DNA of 15,707 nucleotides from Haloimpatiens massiliensis (GTDB lineage Bacteria > Bacillota > Clostridia > Clostridiales > Clostridiaceae). The position numbers and the translations under genes are program-made. Positions 15,424 through 15,707 of this stretch are shown here, in pieces (position 1 is the stretch's first letter; each line of letters begins with the position of its first letter). The stretch is taken from contig NZ_LT854636.1 in the NCBI RefSeq assembly GCF_900184255.1, positions 1-15,707 of the forward strand, in the 5' to 3' direction. Under the pieces are notes generated by a model. It made no database searches. It had not been told where the DNA came from and saw nothing but the letters and a program-made list of their open reading frames with translations.

Positions 15424-15583
15424 ATTTAGGCACTGCTACTCAAAATATGGTCAAATGTATCCATATTGAGATTTTTACTGTTTCAACGTACTCTGCCTTG
15501 CCTAAGCTACTACAGTTTGTATAGTACTCCGCAGTCGTTAATTCCCCAAATAGCCTTGGGTACACATATAAGTGCTTGTTTAA
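15424..15583 (-). ncRNA. Candidate omega (guide) RNA / right end of the IS200/IS605-type element
   Basis: This non-coding stretch lies between the tnpB stop and sleB. It forms three hairpins on the tnpB strand: CCCAA/TTGGG (15545-15549/15556-15560), TACTATA-CAAAC-TGTAGTA (15508-15526, one G-U pair), and a stem of 10-12 nt with a small bulge (15439-15450/15461-15470, loop 10). In IS605-family elements the omega RNA is made from the 3' part of tnpB through the structured right end, and its guide comes from the adjacent flank, here the sleB 5' end. The exact boundary and the RNA are inferred, not shown; the RNA may begin inside tnpB. Confidence 0.55.
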
Positions 15584-15707
15584 TTAAGCTATCTTATATT
15601 CTTTAGCATTGGCTAAATTGATTGAAGCATTTAAATCTCTATCAATAGAAAGCCCACAACTGCATTTGTAAACTCTATCAGATAGTTTTAAATCTTTCTT
15701 ATATGCT
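15584..15707 (-). CDS. tnpB: TnpB (IS200/IS605-family OrfB) C-terminal part, cut by the window edge
   Basis: Only the last 40 codons are inside the window. They read YKCSCGLSIDRDLNASINLA near the end, the typical TnpB C-terminus: the second cysteine pair of the zinc ribbon (here C-x-C-G) and the final RuvC acidic motif DRDLNAS. TnpB is the RNA-guided nuclease of IS200/IS605 transposons and the ancestor-like relative of Cas12. The frame then continues NLANAKEYKIA to a TAA at 15584-15586. Nothing in this stretch is frameshifted, but whether the rest of the gene is intact, and whether a tnpA lies with it, cannot be seen. Confidence 0.85.
   Translation of the reverse strand, partial: AYKKDLKLSDRVYKCSCGLSIDRDLNASINLANAKEYKIA

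Larger units (their letters stand above)
15424..15707 (-). mobile_element. Right end of an IS200/IS605-family insertion (partial)
   Basis: It combines the tnpB 3' end and a structured, non-coding tail typical of IS605-type right ends. The element continues past the right edge of the window. Its right boundary should lie between the last hairpin (15439) and the sleB start (15423). It is in the same orientation as sleB. IS605-type elements make no target-site duplication, so the edge cannot be fixed from a repeat. Confidence 0.65.

Overview
The window is AT-rich, with strong GGAGG-type ribosome binding sites, spore-cortex hydrolase and LemA/TPM envelope genes, and an IS200/IS605-type element. 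This points to an endospore-forming low-GC Firmicute of the genus Clostridium. The C. botulinum/C. sporogenes group is my best guess from overall character; nothing in the sequence proves the species. All genes but one (the M42 peptidase) are on the minus strand.

Layout from left to right. (1) 2-154: an unusually GC-rich, multiply palindromic element with long AT-rich inverted arms, either a MITE-like repeat or a structured RNA. (2) 230-4808: a three-gene minus-strand operon, MoxR-type AAA+ ATPase > DUF58 protein > membrane transglutaminase-like protein, a widespread envelope/chaperone-like module. (3) 5028-6569: a monocistronic VanW/G5 wall protein gene with a clear promoter and terminator. 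(4) 6899-7936: a divergent M42 aminopeptidase, closed by a 20-bp perfect bidirectional terminator. (5) 8124-10445: lemA > TPM-domain (YgcG-like) > alkD-like DNA glycosylase, probably one operon. (6) 10780-12800: a small membrane protein of unknown function followed by a soluble double-PAS histidine kinase with no adjacent response regulator. (7) 13029-14409: plsC-like acyltransferase > nth endonuclease III. (8) 14725-15423: a sleB-like spore cortex-lytic enzyme. (9) 15424-15707: the right end of an IS200/IS605-family element. It holds the last 40 codons of tnpB and a non-coding, hairpin-rich segment that is probably the transposon right end and omega (guide) RNA, and it abuts the sleB start codon.

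Several reading frames start upstream of their likely real start codons. I moved the starts of nth, plsC, lemA, the histidine kinase and the TPM gene to ATGs placed correctly after a Shine-Dalgarno sequence. For nth this puts the catalytic and iron-sulfur residues at exactly the E. coli EndoIII numbers as I remember them.

Most of the content is ordinary clostridial chromosome. The parts most worth a second look are the GC-rich palindromic element at the left edge, the tnpB/omega-RNA/sleB junction at the right edge, the palindromes upstream of plsC, and the small membrane protein with a long structured leader. I saw no rRNA, tRNA, CRISPR array or recognisable riboswitch.
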